Below the pieces are notes generated by a model that worked only from the letters and a program-made list of their open reading frames with translations, was not told the DNA's origin and ran no database searches. Shown piece after piece: positions 24,556-33,706 of a DNA stretch of 64,000 nucleotides. Location of the stretch: assembly GCF_003259935.1 (NCBI RefSeq), contig NZ_QLMH01000011.1, positions 46,146-110,145 of the forward strand. Reading direction: 5' to 3'. The stretch is from Paranoxybacillus vitaminiphilus (GTDB lineage Bacteria > Bacillota > Bacilli > Bacillales > Anoxybacillaceae). Numbering within the stretch: position 1 is the stretch's first letter; each line of letters opens with the position of its first letter. Position numbers and translations under genes: made by a program.

Positions 24556-26975
24556 AGAGAAAACAATTAGTGCTCATCGGTAACGGTATGGCAGGTGTGC
24601 GTTGTATCGAAGAAATTTTAAAAATTGATCGCGATTTATTTGAAATTACCATTTTCGGAAGCGAGCCTTATCCGAATTATAACCGTATTTTGTTATCAAC
24701 GGTATTACAAGGAGACACATCGATTGATGATATTACAATGAATGATTGGGAATGGTACGAGAAAAATAATATTCATCTTTTTGTCGGGGAAACGGTAGTC
24801 AAAATCGATAAAGAACAACAGCTTGTGTTTACGGACAAGGGGCGAGTTGCCGAATATGACGAATTAATTATTGCCACAGGCTCTAAACCTTTCATTCTTC
24901 CGATACCGGGGAGCGATAAACAAGGAGTAACTGCGTTTCGTGATATAAAAGACTGTGAAATGTTGATGGAATATGCAAAAAAATATAAAAAAGCAGTGGT
25001 TATTGGCGGTGGATTGTTAGGTTTAGAGGCTGCCAGAGGTCTTTTAAATCTAGGTATGGAAGTGAATGTTGTCCATATTTGGGAACATTTAATGGAACGT
25101 CAACTTGATCCGACTGCATCTAAATTATTACAACGAGAGATGGAAAAACAAGGAATGAAATTTCTTTTGCAAAAGGAGACAGCAGAAATTATCGGGGATG
25201 ACCGAGTAGAAGGTCTTCGCTTTAAAGATGGAACGGAAATCGCTGCTGATTTAGTCGTTATGGCCGTTGGGATCAGGCCGAATGTTGAACTTGCACGGCA
25301 AAGCGGTATCGCTGTGAACCGTGGCATTATCGTAAATGATTATTTAGAAACGAGTGTCCCTCATATTTATGCGGTCGGCGAGTGCGCTGAACATCGCGGA
25401 ATAGTTTACGGTCTTGTCGCTCCTCTTTATGAGCAAGGAAAAGTTTTGGCGGAGAAGCTTTGCGGAATTAAAGGACGAACTTACACAGGGTCTGTCGTTT
25501 CTACCCAGTTAAAAGTGTCTGGAGTCGATGTATTCTCTGCCGGGGAGTTTATGGATCAAGAAGGAACATCATCTATTAAAGTATATGACGAGTTCCGCGG
25601 GATTTATAAAAAAGTTGTTATTCGTGATGAAAAAATGATCGGTGCCGTTTTATTTGGTGATACAAGTGACGGACGAAAACTGCTCGACATGATTCAGAAA
25701 AACGAGAATATTTCAGAATCATTCCAAGTGTCATTTTTTCGGCCATCATCCAATCAATCAAACAAAAGTATGACGGCAGAAATGGCAGATAATGAAGTGG
25801 TTTGCGGATGTAACGGTGTGACGAAAGGAACGATTTGCAAGGCGATTGTAGAAAAAGGGCTTAAAACGGTTGAACAAGTAAGAGATTGTACAAACGCCTC
25901 CCGTTCTTGCGGAGGATGTAAAGGACTTGTCGCGGAGCTTTTAGAATATACGATTGGAGAAGAATTTGATCGCAGCGTGGAGAAAGAAACCATTTGCAGC
26001 TGTACAACATTAAGCCGTGAAGAGGTAATTGAGGAAATTAAATCCAAAAATTTAAAATACGTCAAAGAAGTTATGAATGTACTTGGATGGAAAAATGAAG
26101 AAGGCTGCTCGAAATGCCGTCCTGCTTTAAATTATTATTTAAGTATGTTATATCCGACAGAATATCAGGATGAATATGAATCTCGGTTTGTCAATGAACG
26201 GCTGCACGCTAACATTCAAGCAGATGGAACATATTCCGTTGTCCCGAGAATGTACGGAGGGGTGACAACAGCGGAGCAATTGCGGAAAATTGCCGATGTC
26301 GCTGAAAAATACAATGTTCCGATGATTAAATTAACAGGTGGTCAGCGCATTGATTTATTAGGAATTAAAAAGGAAGATTTGCCGAAAGTGTGGGCGGAGC
26401 TGGATATGCCGTCCGGATATGCGTATGCAAAAGCGTTGCGAACGGTAAAAACGTGTGTCGGCAAACAATTTTGCCGCTTTGGAACGCAAGATTCTACTCA
26501 ATTGGGCATTGATTTAGAAAAGAAATTGGAGCGCCTCAATACCCCTCATAAAGTGAAAATGGCGGTGTCTGCCTGTCCGCGGAATTGTGCGGAATCAGGA
26601 ATTAAAGATGTTGGCATCGTCGGTGTTGATGGCGGTTGGGAAATTTATGTCGGCGGAAACGGCGGTACTCATTTACGTGCAGGGGATTTATTATGCACCG
26701 TTCAAACTGAAGAAGAGGTCATTGAAATTACAGGTGCTTTTCTTCAATATTATCGCGAGTCGGCCAACTATTTGGAAAGAACATCCAAATGGGTTGAACG
26801 AGTCGGACTTGAACGCATTCGGGAAGTGATTTTTGATGTCGATAACCGCAAACAACTGCTTGTTCGTCTTGAGGAAGCTTTAGTAGCGGCAAAAGATCCG
26901 TGGAAAGAAATTGTCGAGAATAAAGAGATTCAAGAAAAATTATTCAGAGATTTGAAAGTTCCAGTAAACCATTAG
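24552..26975 (+). CDS. nirB: Assimilatory nitrite reductase [NAD(P)H], large subunit
   Basis: 807 residues, cytoplasmic (called NasD in B. subtilis). N-terminal FAD and NAD(P)H domains (VLIGNGMAGVRC; AVVIGGGLLGLEAARGL) occupy about 1-300. Two BFD-type iron-sulphur segments follow (VVCGCNGV...SCGGCKGLV and ICSCTTL...CSKCRPAL, about 415-545). The C-terminal sirohaem/4Fe-4S domain has TCVGKQFCRFG and ACPRNCAESGIKD, giving the four cysteine ligands. It reduces nitrite to ammonium with six electrons. First large gene of the TnrA-box operon; nirD follows 12 bases later. Confidence 0.94.
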   Translation: MKRKQLVLIGNGMAGVRCIEEILKIDRDLFEITIFGSEPYPNYNRILLSTVLQGDTSIDDITMNDWEWYEKNNIHLFVGETVVKIDKEQQLVFTDKGRVAEYDELIIATGSKPFILPIPGSDKQGVTAFRDIKDCEMLMEYAKKYKKAVVIGGGLLGLEAARGLLNLGMEVNVVHIWEHLMERQLDPTASKLLQREMEKQGMKFLLQKETAEIIGDDRVEGLRFKDGTEIAADLVVMAVGIRPNVELARQSGIAVNRGIIVNDYLETSVPHIYAVGECAEHRGIVYGLVAPLYEQGKVLAEKLCGIKGRTYTGSVVSTQLKVSGVDVFSAGEFMDQEGTSSIKVYDEFRGIYKKVVIRDEKMIGAVLFGDTSDGRKLLDMIQKNENISESFQVSFFRPSSNQSNKSMTAEMADNEVVCGCNGVTKGTICKAIVEKGLKTVEQVRDCTNASRSCGGCKGLVAELLEYTIGEEFDRSVEKETICSCTTLSREEVIEEIKSKNLKYVKEVMNVLGWKNEEGCSKCRPALNYYLSMLYPTEYQDEYESRFVNERLHANIQADGTYSVVPRMYGGVTTAEQLRKIADVAEKYNVPMIKLTGGQRIDLLGIKKEDLPKVWAELDMPSGYAYAKALRTVKTCVGKQFCRFGTQDSTQLGIDLEKKLERLNTPHKVKMAVSACPRNCAESGIKDVGIVGVDGGWEIYVGGNGGTHLRAGDLLCTVQTEEEVIEITGAFLQYYRESANYLERTSKWVERVGLERIREVIFDVDNRKQLLVRLEEALVAAKDPWKEIVENKEIQEKLFRDLKVPVNH

Positions 26976-26987
26976 GAGGGAATCAAT

Positions 26988-27293
26988 GTGGCACGAATTG
27001 AGGTAGGAGCGTTACATCATCTTCCTAAAAGAATAGGAAAGTGTGTAAAAATAGGGCATATGGAACTGGCGCTGTTTCGCTTATCGAATGATCATGTTTA
27101 CGCGGTAGAAAATCGTTGTCCGCATAGAGGAGGAGATTTGTCACAAGGAATTGTCAGCGGGGAGTTTCTCTTTTGTCCGCTGCACGACTGGAAAATTTGC
27201 ATGAGAGATGGGAATGTGCAAGCACCTGATCGTGGTTGTGTCAAAACGTATAAAGTGGAAATTGAGAACGAGAAAATTTATGTACAATTGTAA
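26988..27293 (+). CDS. nirD: Assimilatory nitrite reductase, small Rieske-type subunit
   Basis: 101 residues from GTG at 26988 after AGGAGGG (NasE in B. subtilis). The Rieske ligands are complete: CPH in NRCPHRGG and CPLH in FCPLHDW, so a 2Fe-2S cluster is expected; some NirD proteins have lost these residues. It supports electron flow in the NirB complex. It lies between nirB and nasC, 17 bases before the latter. Confidence 0.93.
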   Translation: MARIEVGALHHLPKRIGKCVKIGHMELALFRLSNDHVYAVENRCPHRGGDLSQGIVSGEFLFCPLHDWKICMRDGNVQAPDRGCVKTYKVEIENEKIYVQL

Positions 27294-27310
27294 GAAATAG
27301 GTGAAGCAAA

Positions 27311-29452
27311 ATGACAAAAGATTTGTTAAATTATTTTCGGCTAAAACAAAAAGATCGCGCGTCGGAAACGTTGTTTGATACACAATGCCCGTTTTGCAGT
27401 GTTCAATGTACGATGCAGCTTGTTGAGGAACGTGTTGTTGAAAGGGCTCATTATAAAGTGATTCCGAAGGATAACCCTACTTCCCACGGCCGGCTTTGTA
27501 TCAAAGGGTTAAACGCTCATCAACATGCTTTGCACCCGGAACGTTTGAAATCTCCGCTATTAAAGGTAAATGGTCAATTTGTTCGTGTGAGTTGGAAAGA
27601 TGCTTTAGATTTTATTAAAGAAAATTTTAGGAAAATTCAAAAATATGATGGGTTCAACGCATTAGGAGTTTATGGGGGCGGTTCGTTAACAAATGAAGAG
27701 GCATATTTGCTAGGGAAATTTGCCCGCGTTGCGCTGAGGACGAAACACATTGATTATAATGGACGTTTTTGCATGTCCGCAGCAGCATCGGCGATGAATG
27801 ATACGTTTGGAATCGATCGAGGATTAACTAATAAGTTATCGGAAATTCCGTTTGCCCGTTGTATTATTTTAGCGGGTACGAATATTGCTGAATGTCAGCC
27901 GACGATCATGCCGTATTTTCATCAAGCGAAACAAAACGGTTCGTATTTCATCGTAATCGATCCAAGGGAAACGGCAACATGTGAATTAGCTGATTTACAT
28001 TTGAAAATTAAACCAGGGACCGATGCTGCGTTAGTGAATGGTTTTCTTAAAGTTATTTTTGACGAAGGATATGTAGATTATGCTTTTGTAGATGAGAAAA
28101 CGGAAGGATTTGCGGAGCTAAAGGAGCATATAGATCGAATCCAGTTAGATGAAATCGCACAATTAACAGGAATTGCTCCTGAAGTTATTCGTTTTGCTGC
28201 GATTCAATATGCAAGCGCGCAAACCGGGATGGTATTTACTGCTAGAGGCGTGGAGCAACAAACAAATGGTAATATGACCGTACGTAATTTCTTGAATTTA
28301 GTATTAGTAACAGGAAAAATTGGTAAATTGGGTTGCGGTTATGGGGCAATCACCGGGCAAGGAAACGGACAGGGAGGACGGGAGCATGGGCAAAAGGCCG
28401 ATCAGCTCCCGGGTTACCGCGATATTGAAAATGAAGAACATCGAAAATATATCGCCGACGTCTGGGGAATTTCTGAAAATGAATTGCCTCGAAAAGGGGT
28501 TTCCGCTTATGAAATGATGCAAAAAATTTCCGCTGGAGAGATTACTGGAATGTTTATTATGGGATCTAATCCTATTGTATCGAGTCCGAACGCGCAATTT
28601 GTAAAGAAGGCATTAAAAACGTTAAAGTGTTTAGTTGTTGTCGATTTGTTTTTATCAGAAACGGCACAACTAGCTGATTTAGTATTGCCAACTTCTTCTT
28701 ATTTAGAAGATGAAGGAACGATAACTAATCTAGAAGGAAGGGTAACATTAAGACCGGCATCGAAAATACCCCCGAAAGAAGTGAAGCAAGATTGGGAGAT
28801 TCTTTGTGAAATCGCAGATGTTTTAGGCAGGGGAGAATATTTTCGTTTTTCATCAGCGGAAGAAATTTTTAATGAACTACGGCTCGCTAGCCGGGGAGGA
28901 AAGGCTGACTACTACGGTATCACTTATGAGCGCTTGCGGAAGGAGCGGGTATATTGGCCGTGTCCGTCTTTTGACCATCCCGGAACGGCAAGAATGTTCG
29001 AACAGTCGTTTGCTCACCGTGATGGAAAAGCGCGGCTGGCTGTTGTTGAAAATCAATTTCCGAAAGAGCAAATAACCGAACAGTATCCGCTTTACTTAAC
29101 CACCGGAAGAGTTTTATCCCATTACTTAACTGGTGTCCAGACGAGGAAAAGTCCAGCATTAGCGTCACGTCATATTGAATCATTTGTCGAAATCCATCCG
29201 AATGCAGCTAAAAAATATAAAATTGAAAATAATACATTAGTTAAGCTGGAAACAAAACGAGGCGCGGCTGTTGTAAGAAGCAAATACTCATACAAAATTC
29301 GTGAGGATACTGTTTTTGTGCCGTTTCATTGGAGTGGAATACAAAATATTAATCAAATTACCGATGATTCATTAGATCCTCATTGCAAAATGCCTGGATT
29401 TAAAATTTGTGCTGTAAGAATAAGCCCGATTGTTAATTTAGAAAAAAATTAA
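27311..29452 (+). CDS. nasC: Assimilatory nitrate reductase, catalytic molybdopterin subunit
   Basis: 713 residues. The N-terminal 4Fe-4S motif is CPFCSVQC followed by C in GRLCIKG. The molybdopterin-guanine dinucleotide fold follows, with NGRFCMSAAASAMNDTFG (the likely Mo-ligand cysteine), TGQGNGQGGREHGQKADQLPG and a C-terminal dinucleotide-binding domain with YPLYLTTGRVLSHYLTG. There is no twin-arginine signal, so it is cytoplasmic. It reduces nitrate to nitrite for NirBD. The usual electron-transfer partner NasB is not encoded in this window. Confidence 0.93.
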   Translation: MTKDLLNYFRLKQKDRASETLFDTQCPFCSVQCTMQLVEERVVERAHYKVIPKDNPTSHGRLCIKGLNAHQHALHPERLKSPLLKVNGQFVRVSWKDALDFIKENFRKIQKYDGFNALGVYGGGSLTNEEAYLLGKFARVALRTKHIDYNGRFCMSAAASAMNDTFGIDRGLTNKLSEIPFARCIILAGTNIAECQPTIMPYFHQAKQNGSYFIVIDPRETATCELADLHLKIKPGTDAALVNGFLKVIFDEGYVDYAFVDEKTEGFAELKEHIDRIQLDEIAQLTGIAPEVIRFAAIQYASAQTGMVFTARGVEQQTNGNMTVRNFLNLVLVTGKIGKLGCGYGAITGQGNGQGGREHGQKADQLPGYRDIENEEHRKYIADVWGISENELPRKGVSAYEMMQKISAGEITGMFIMGSNPIVSSPNAQFVKKALKTLKCLVVVDLFLSETAQLADLVLPTSSYLEDEGTITNLEGRVTLRPASKIPPKEVKQDWEILCEIADVLGRGEYFRFSSAEEIFNELRLASRGGKADYYGITYERLRKERVYWPCPSFDHPGTARMFEQSFAHRDGKARLAVVENQFPKEQITEQYPLYLTTGRVLSHYLTGVQTRKSPALASRHIESFVEIHPNAAKKYKIENNTLVKLETKRGAAVVRSKYSYKIREDTVFVPFHWSGIQNINQITDDSLDPHCKMPGFKICAVRISPIVNLEKN

Positions 29453-29629
29453 AAAAAGCACTTCCTTATAAATTAGATTAGGAAGCGCTCGAAGAAAATG
29501 CTTTCATAATCATTATAACACGGATGGAAAAATCGGTGTATTCAAAACTTCGATGAAAACGCAGCAAGATTCCATAGTACACACAGAATATAGCTTTTAT
29601 ATCAAAAAATGGGTGAAGGAGAATGTGTG

Positions 29630-30847
29630 ATGGAGCAAAGAAGTTTCTTGAAAAGCGGCCATACTCCTACATTATTTAGTGCATTTTTGTATTTTGACAT
29701 CAGCTTTATGGTATGGGTTTTGCTTGGTCCGCTTTCCGTCATCATCATGAATGATTTTCAGATGAATGCTGCACAAAAAGCGAATTTGGTCGCTTTGCCT
29801 ATATTGGGCGGTTCTATTCTTAGAATTGTTCTTGGATTTCTCACAGACTATATCGGCCCGAAAAAAACAGCCCAAATCGGCATGGTTGTTACGTTTGTTC
29901 CGTTAATTTGGGGATGGAAATTTGCTGATAATTTGTCAGAGCTCTATATTGTTGCTTTATTGCTGGGAATTGCCGGGGCGAGTTTTGCCGCGGCGTTACC
30001 GCTGGCCAGCCGCTGGTATCCTCCGCAGTATCAAGGTTTGGCGATGGGGATTGCCGGAGCAGGGAACAGCGGGACTGTTATCACTACACTGTTTGCTAAT
30101 CGTATTGCCCAACATTATGGAGACTGGAATATTGTTTTCGGATTTGCTCTTATCCCTGTTGTCATTACATTCATCATCTTTTCAATTTTAGCTAAAGACA
30201 GTCCTAATCAACCTGCACCGAAAAAGTTAGTCGATTATATAAAAGTTTTGAAGCAAAGAGATACATGGCTGTTTTGTATATTTTATAGCGTCACTTTCGG
30301 CGGTTTCGTTGGTATGTCAAGCTACTTGACCATCTTCTTTAATACACAGTACGGTTTGGATCCGGTAAAAGCAGCCGATTTTACGACTATCTGTGTTATC
30401 GCCGGTAGCTTTTTCAGACCGATTGGAGGTTGGCTAGCGGATAAACTTGGTGGAATTCGAATGTTAATCATTCTATACAGTGTCGTTTGCGTTATGATGG
30501 CGTTACTTTCCACTCTTCCAACATTAACAATAGCAACAATTTTACTGTTTGTAGCTATGATGAGCTTAGGAATGGGTAATGGTTCTGTATTTCAGCTCGT
30601 TCCTCAGCGCTTTCAAAAAGAAATTGGTGTAATTACCGGTATTGTAGGTGCAGCAGGAGGTTTTGGAGGTTATTTTCTGCCAAAAATTTTGGGGAACTTG
30701 AAGTTAGCAACAGGTTCTTTTACTCATGGGTTTCTCGTTTTAAGTGGAATCGCTGTTTTATGTACGGTACTCATCACGATTGTACAAAGACAGTGGAGAA
30801 AATCATGGATTGGCGCTGGAGGAAGAGCAAGGGTGGAACACGTTTAA
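29630..30847 (+). CDS. narK: Nitrate/nitrite MFS transporter, NarK/NasA family
   Basis: 405 residues with 12 predicted membrane segments. Both nitrate signature motifs are visible: GIAGAGNSGTVITTLFANR in segment 5 and GIVGAAGGFGGYFLPKILG in segment 11. The ATG at 29630 follows AAGGAG by eight bases; an upstream ATG at 29609 lacks a ribosome site. It should import nitrate (and possibly exchange nitrite) for NasC and NirBD. A hairpin without a T-run (29457-29489) lies between nasC and this gene; no full TnrA box is visible here, so it may be read from the operon promoter. Confidence 0.92.
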   Translation: MEQRSFLKSGHTPTLFSAFLYFDISFMVWVLLGPLSVIIMNDFQMNAAQKANLVALPILGGSILRIVLGFLTDYIGPKKTAQIGMVVTFVPLIWGWKFADNLSELYIVALLLGIAGASFAAALPLASRWYPPQYQGLAMGIAGAGNSGTVITTLFANRIAQHYGDWNIVFGFALIPVVITFIIFSILAKDSPNQPAPKKLVDYIKVLKQRDTWLFCIFYSVTFGGFVGMSSYLTIFFNTQYGLDPVKAADFTTICVIAGSFFRPIGGWLADKLGGIRMLIILYSVVCVMMALLSTLPTLTIATILLFVAMMSLGMGNGSVFQLVPQRFQKEIGVITGIVGAAGGFGGYFLPKILGNLKLATGSFTHGFLVLSGIAVLCTVLITIVQRQWRKSWIGAGGRARVEHV

Positions 30848-30901
30848 GGAAATAAAATGGTTGGCGGCAGTGCCAATACTCCGCCAATCCGAGGAAAGGG
30901 A

Positions 30902-30935
30902 GGGCTGACACAAAAAACAAGTGTCAGCCCCTTTT
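30902..30935 (+). terminator. Terminator after the nitrate transporter gene
   Basis: GGGCTGACAC (30902-30911) and GTGTCAGCCC (30921-30930) are perfect complements followed by CTTTTG. An extra inverted repeat (TTGGCGG...CCGCCAA, 30861-30887) precedes it. Confidence 0.85.
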
Positions 30936-30946
30936 GCTAATGAAAC

Positions 30947-31084
30947 TTATATACGGTTTTGTACTGCTCGTATCACTTCATAAGCGCGTTCGCCAATTAA
31001 ACGAATCAACTGTTCAAAAGTAGCGTCCCTCTGCCGATCCAACTCAACAATTCGCTTTGCCAGCTCAAGAGCTTTTAGATCCAT
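30947..31084 (-). CDS. 45-residue helical protein, second gene of the operon divergent from tnrA
   Basis: The ATG is preceded by AGGGGG at good spacing, and the gene starts two bases after the stop of the upstream small gene. The product (MDLKALELAKRIVELDRQRD..., ending AVQNRI) is soluble, charged and probably one or two helices. By position it corresponds to the ykzB-ykoL pair that is divergent from tnrA in B. subtilis, but I cannot confirm homology by eye. Confidence 0.65.
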   Translation of the reverse strand: MDLKALELAKRIVELDRQRDATFEQLIRLIGERAYEVIRAVQNRI

Positions 31085-31086
31085 TG

Positions 31087-31263
31087 CTATCCCCCTATTT
31101 TTTTCTTTTTCCTCTGTAATACATTTCGCTCGTATTCATGGCGCAATTCTTTAACAGTCCATTGTGTGAGTGAACTAATATCCGTAAACATGCCTGTTTT
31201 GATTAGTTCGTAAATATAAAATTGTTTCTGTTTTGCTATTGCTTTCTGAAAGAGGTTTCCCAT
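31087..31263 (-). CDS. 58-residue basic protein resembling FbpA-type small proteins, first gene divergent from tnrA
   Basis: The ATG at 31263 follows AAAGGAGT at eight bases; an earlier in-frame start at 31317 would precede or overlap the promoter and is rejected. The product starts MGNLFQKAIAKQKQFYIYEL and ends in KKKKIGG. It is basic and has the look of the FbpA (Fur-regulated basic protein A) family. Here the visible control is a TnrA box rather than a Fur box. It is likely co-transcribed with the 45-residue gene. Confidence 0.68.
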   Translation of the reverse strand: MGNLFQKAIAKQKQFYIYELIKTGMFTDISSLTQWTVKELRHEYERNVLQRKKKKIGG

Positions 31264-31288
31264 TTTTTCCACTCCTTTTTTATTTTTC

Positions 31289-31340
31289 ATTATACCTCTT
31301 TTTTTAGATTCCGACATTTAATTTGTTATGTTTTATGACA
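31289..31340 (-). promoter_or_regulatory. TnrA box and promoter of the small-protein operon
   Basis: TGTTATGTTTTATGACA (31324-31340) matches TGTNA-N7-TNACA. On the minus strand TATAAT lies at 31289-31294, giving a start near 31282, about 50 bases from the box centre. The -35 region is poor, as expected for an activated promoter. Confidence 0.82.
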
Positions 31341-31354
31341 TAAAAAATAATTAA

Positions 31355-31406
31355 TGTAAGATTTTTTAACAAAAAAGTAACAATTTCTAACAAATCTATT
31401 TATACT
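31355..31406 (+). promoter_or_regulatory. TnrA box and promoter of tnrA
   Basis: TGTAAGATTTTTTAACA (31355-31371) matches TGTNA-N7-TNACA. TATACT at 31401-31406 gives a start near 31412, about 49 bases from the box centre. This indicates positive autoregulation, and the -35 is weak. Confidence 0.82.
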
Positions 31407-31439
31407 TATGTTAAGTATCTTCTTACAGAGGTGAACGAT

Positions 31440-31739
31440 ATGGCTCAGAAAAATGACCCATATAAATTTAAAAAAGTCATCTCTATTGGAATCGTGAGTG
31501 AGTTGACTGGATTATCCCCAAGGCAAATTCGTTATTATGAAGAGCGGAAGCTCATTTTTCCTGAACGATCCAAAGGAATTCGTAAATACTCGTTTGCCGA
31601 TGTTGAACGATTAATGGAAATTGCTGATAAACGGGAAGAAGGAGTGACAACACGAGAAATCCGCAATGAAATGACAAAAGAAGTACGTGAAAAAATGTTG
31701 AAGGGACAGATGAATGCTCATTTTCACTTTCGGTCATAA
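31440..31739 (+). CDS. tnrA: Nitrogen regulator TnrA (MerR family)
   Basis: 99 residues from an ATG preceded by AGAGGTGA. The MerR helix-turn-helix core [27 protein letters not shown] and [12 protein letters not shown] match TnrA and GlnR. The C-terminus [11 protein letters not shown] corresponds to the TnrA tail that binds feedback-inhibited glutamine synthetase, which separates it from GlnR. It is about ten residues shorter than B. subtilis TnrA in the region before that tail. It should activate nirB-nasC, the divergent small genes and itself under nitrogen limitation. Confidence 0.9.
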   Translation: MAQKNDPYKFKKVISIGIVSELTGLSPRQIRYYEERKLIFPERSKGIRKYSFADVERLMEIADKREEGVTTREIRNEMTKEVREKMLKGQMNAHFHFRS

Positions 31740-31904
31740 TTCTGTATAGATGGGGCGGTGGCTTGGCTGTAAATATGTAGAGGTCGATCATTTTGATTGA
31801 TGAGCTGGGATAGAACAGAAACAACCATGTTTTCCAGTTTTCTTGCATTAATGGTGATAATTGCTTAAATACCATAAGTTATAAATTATGGAGGAGATTG
31901 GCGT

Positions 31905-32160
31905 TTGCTTCTTTTCCTGCATCGGGCGGACCGATTAACAGAATACTTGTCTCGGAAGAAGCAACTTGTTTTACTTTTTAGAATCGCCTAGAATATAATG
32001 TTTTATCTGAACGATCAATAAAAAAGAAAGTATATATTCGATGAGGGCTTGTTTCCAAAAAGCTTTTTATAATTGTGTTTTCATCTAAGACGAGAGAAAT
32101 GTCTCTTACGCTCGCCGTGGCTACTGCGATTTCACATTGTTTATAATCAATAACTGTACG
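31905..32160 (-). pseudogene. Relic of a PAS/sigma-54 activator gene
   Basis: Read on the minus strand, pieces in changing frames align with the activator gene at 47-49 kb: CEIAVATASVRDISLVL (PAS end), RIYTFFFIDRSDK, then KVKQVASSETSILLIGPPDAGKE (Walker A region). Stops and frame changes separate them, and the Walker A glycine pattern is altered. The surrounding 31740-32416 has no other gene. It is the remains of a paralogous regulator whose target is gone or elsewhere. Confidence 0.7.
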
Positions 32161-32416
32161 TAAGTTTTAGTACGATATTTACGTTATGTATAGGAAGTGA
32201 GTAGAACGAAAAGGAAAAGCGAATGTTACAAAGAAATGAGTATTAATTAAGTTTTTGCATTCTTATAAGATTCTCTACTCTTTTTCATCTTCTTTTCCTT
32301 TTCTGTCTCGCGCAGTTCTCGAATGATGAACATGGATTTTTTGCGTACATTTATGCATTTGATAACATGTTATTGTTCTGAAAATATACAAATAAAAAAA
32401 TAGTTGAAATTTTAAT

Positions 32417-32430
32417 TGTAATCGATTACA
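32417..32430. promoter_or_regulatory. Operator O1 before the LacI-family gene
   Basis: TGTAATCGATTACA is a perfect palindrome with the central CG typical of LacI-family operators. It lies 40 bases before the regulator ATG, so autoregulation is likely. It also differs from the CcpA cre consensus at a single position. Confidence 0.82.
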
Positions 32431-32469
32431 ATAACCTCAGATAAAACTCAAGAAACGGAGATATAAAAT

Positions 32470-33474
32470 ATGGTAACGATCAGTGATGTTGCAAAATTAG
32501 CGAATGTTTCTACAGCTACTGTTTCCAGAGTTTTAAGCAATTCTGGCAATGTGAAAAAGGAAACGACCGAAAAAGTTTTAGAAGCGATACAAAAACTAAA
32601 TTATCAGCCAAATATATTAGCTAGACAGCTTCGGAAATTGGAAACAAAAACAATACTTGTTGTCGTACCAGATATTACGAACACATTTTTCTCAAAGGTA
32701 TTGAGAGGAATAGAACATGTGGCAATTGAAAACGATTACGAAGTCCTTCTTGGGGATACAGGTAATAATGTAGAACGTGAAAGAGGATATTTAGATATAT
32801 TGCGCCAGAAAAAAGCAGATGGAATGATTTTGTTGACAGCGAGACTTGAATCTCATTTGTTAGAGGAGATTGCTGGTGAATTTCCTGTTGTTCTTGCGTG
32901 TGAGTACTTAGAAGGCTCTACAATTCCAACCGTTTCCATAGATAATATCAGCAGTGCAAGAAAAGCGACGGAATACTTAATCAATTTAGGACATCGAAGA
33001 ATCGGTTTTATATCCGGTCCTCTAAATGTTATATTGAGCCGTGATCGATTAAAGGGATTTCGACAGGCTATGGCACAACATAATATTCCAATCGAGTCGT
33101 TTTTAGTGCAAGAGGGCGATTTTTCTTTTGAAAGTGGCTATAACATGATGATGAAATTTCTGGCACTTGATCAACCTCCGACAGCCGTTTTTGCTGCTAA
33201 TGATGAAATGGCTATTGGGGCAATAAAAGCCATCAAATCTAAAGGATTGCATGTTCCTGATGATATCTCGGTTGTTGGTTTTGACGACATAAAATTTTCA
33301 TCCATTTATGAGCCGGCACTTACTACCATTTCACAGCCAATGTTTGAAATAGGAAAGAAAGCGATGGAGCTATTAATAAAGCTAATTAATAAAGATCAAT
33401 TAGAAAAAAATCAATATATACTTGAAGATCAGTTGGTGATTCGTGAGACATGCAAGGAATATGTTTCAAAATAA
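32470..33474 (+). CDS. LacI-family regulator of the anhydrosugar operon
   Basis: 334 residues. The N-terminal helix-turn-helix and hinge ([20 protein letters not shown]...[12 protein letters not shown]) are intact, followed by a periplasmic-binding-like sensor domain ([62 protein letters not shown]). It should repress the downstream operon through the TGTAAT-ATTACA palindromes and be released by a sugar. It is encoded directly upstream of the operon in the same direction. Confidence 0.9.
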   Translation: MVTISDVAKLANVSTATVSRVLSNSGNVKKETTEKVLEAIQKLNYQPNILARQLRKLETKTILVVVPDITNTFFSKVLRGIEHVAIENDYEVLLGDTGNNVERERGYLDILRQKKADGMILLTARLESHLLEEIAGEFPVVLACEYLEGSTIPTVSIDNISSARKATEYLINLGHRRIGFISGPLNVILSRDRLKGFRQAMAQHNIPIESFLVQEGDFSFESGYNMMMKFLALDQPPTAVFAANDEMAIGAIKAIKSKGLHVPDDISVVGFDDIKFSSIYEPALTTISQPMFEIGKKAMELLIKLINKDQLEKNQYILEDQLVIRETCKEYVSK

Positions 33475-33492
33475 TTAATTAATTTTAAAAAA

Positions 33493-33622
33493 TGTAATGG
33501 ATTACATTATATAGAAACATCTACGGAGCAGTTTTTGTAATCGGGGCTTAAAAACAGCCCTAATCAGCGCTTGTTTTTATGGGAAAATTATATTTAATAA
33601 AAGTAAAATGTAATCGATTACA
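33493..33622 (+). promoter_or_regulatory. Operators O2 and O3 around the operon promoter
   Basis: O2 is TGTAATGGATTACA (33493-33506) and O3 is TGTAATCGATTACA (33609-33622). Their centres are 116 bases apart, about 11 helical turns, suited to DNA looping. Between them TTGTTT (33571-33576) and TTTAAT (33593-33598) form a possible promoter whose start region would be covered by O3. Confidence 0.75.
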
Positions 33623-33706
33623 TTTATTGAGGAGGTGAGGAAAGTTCTATAGATGAATGTTATGTTGTTAAAATGACATGACAAACAATTGAATGGAGGG
33701 AGAAAA

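Noticed and set aside
29457..29489. Terminator after nasC
   Set aside because: The stem is imperfect and no T-run follows, so it is kept only as an mRNA hairpin that may separate nasC and narK expression.
29500..29630. TnrA box before narK
   Set aside because: Best candidate (TCATA-N7-TAACA) matches only one half-site well.
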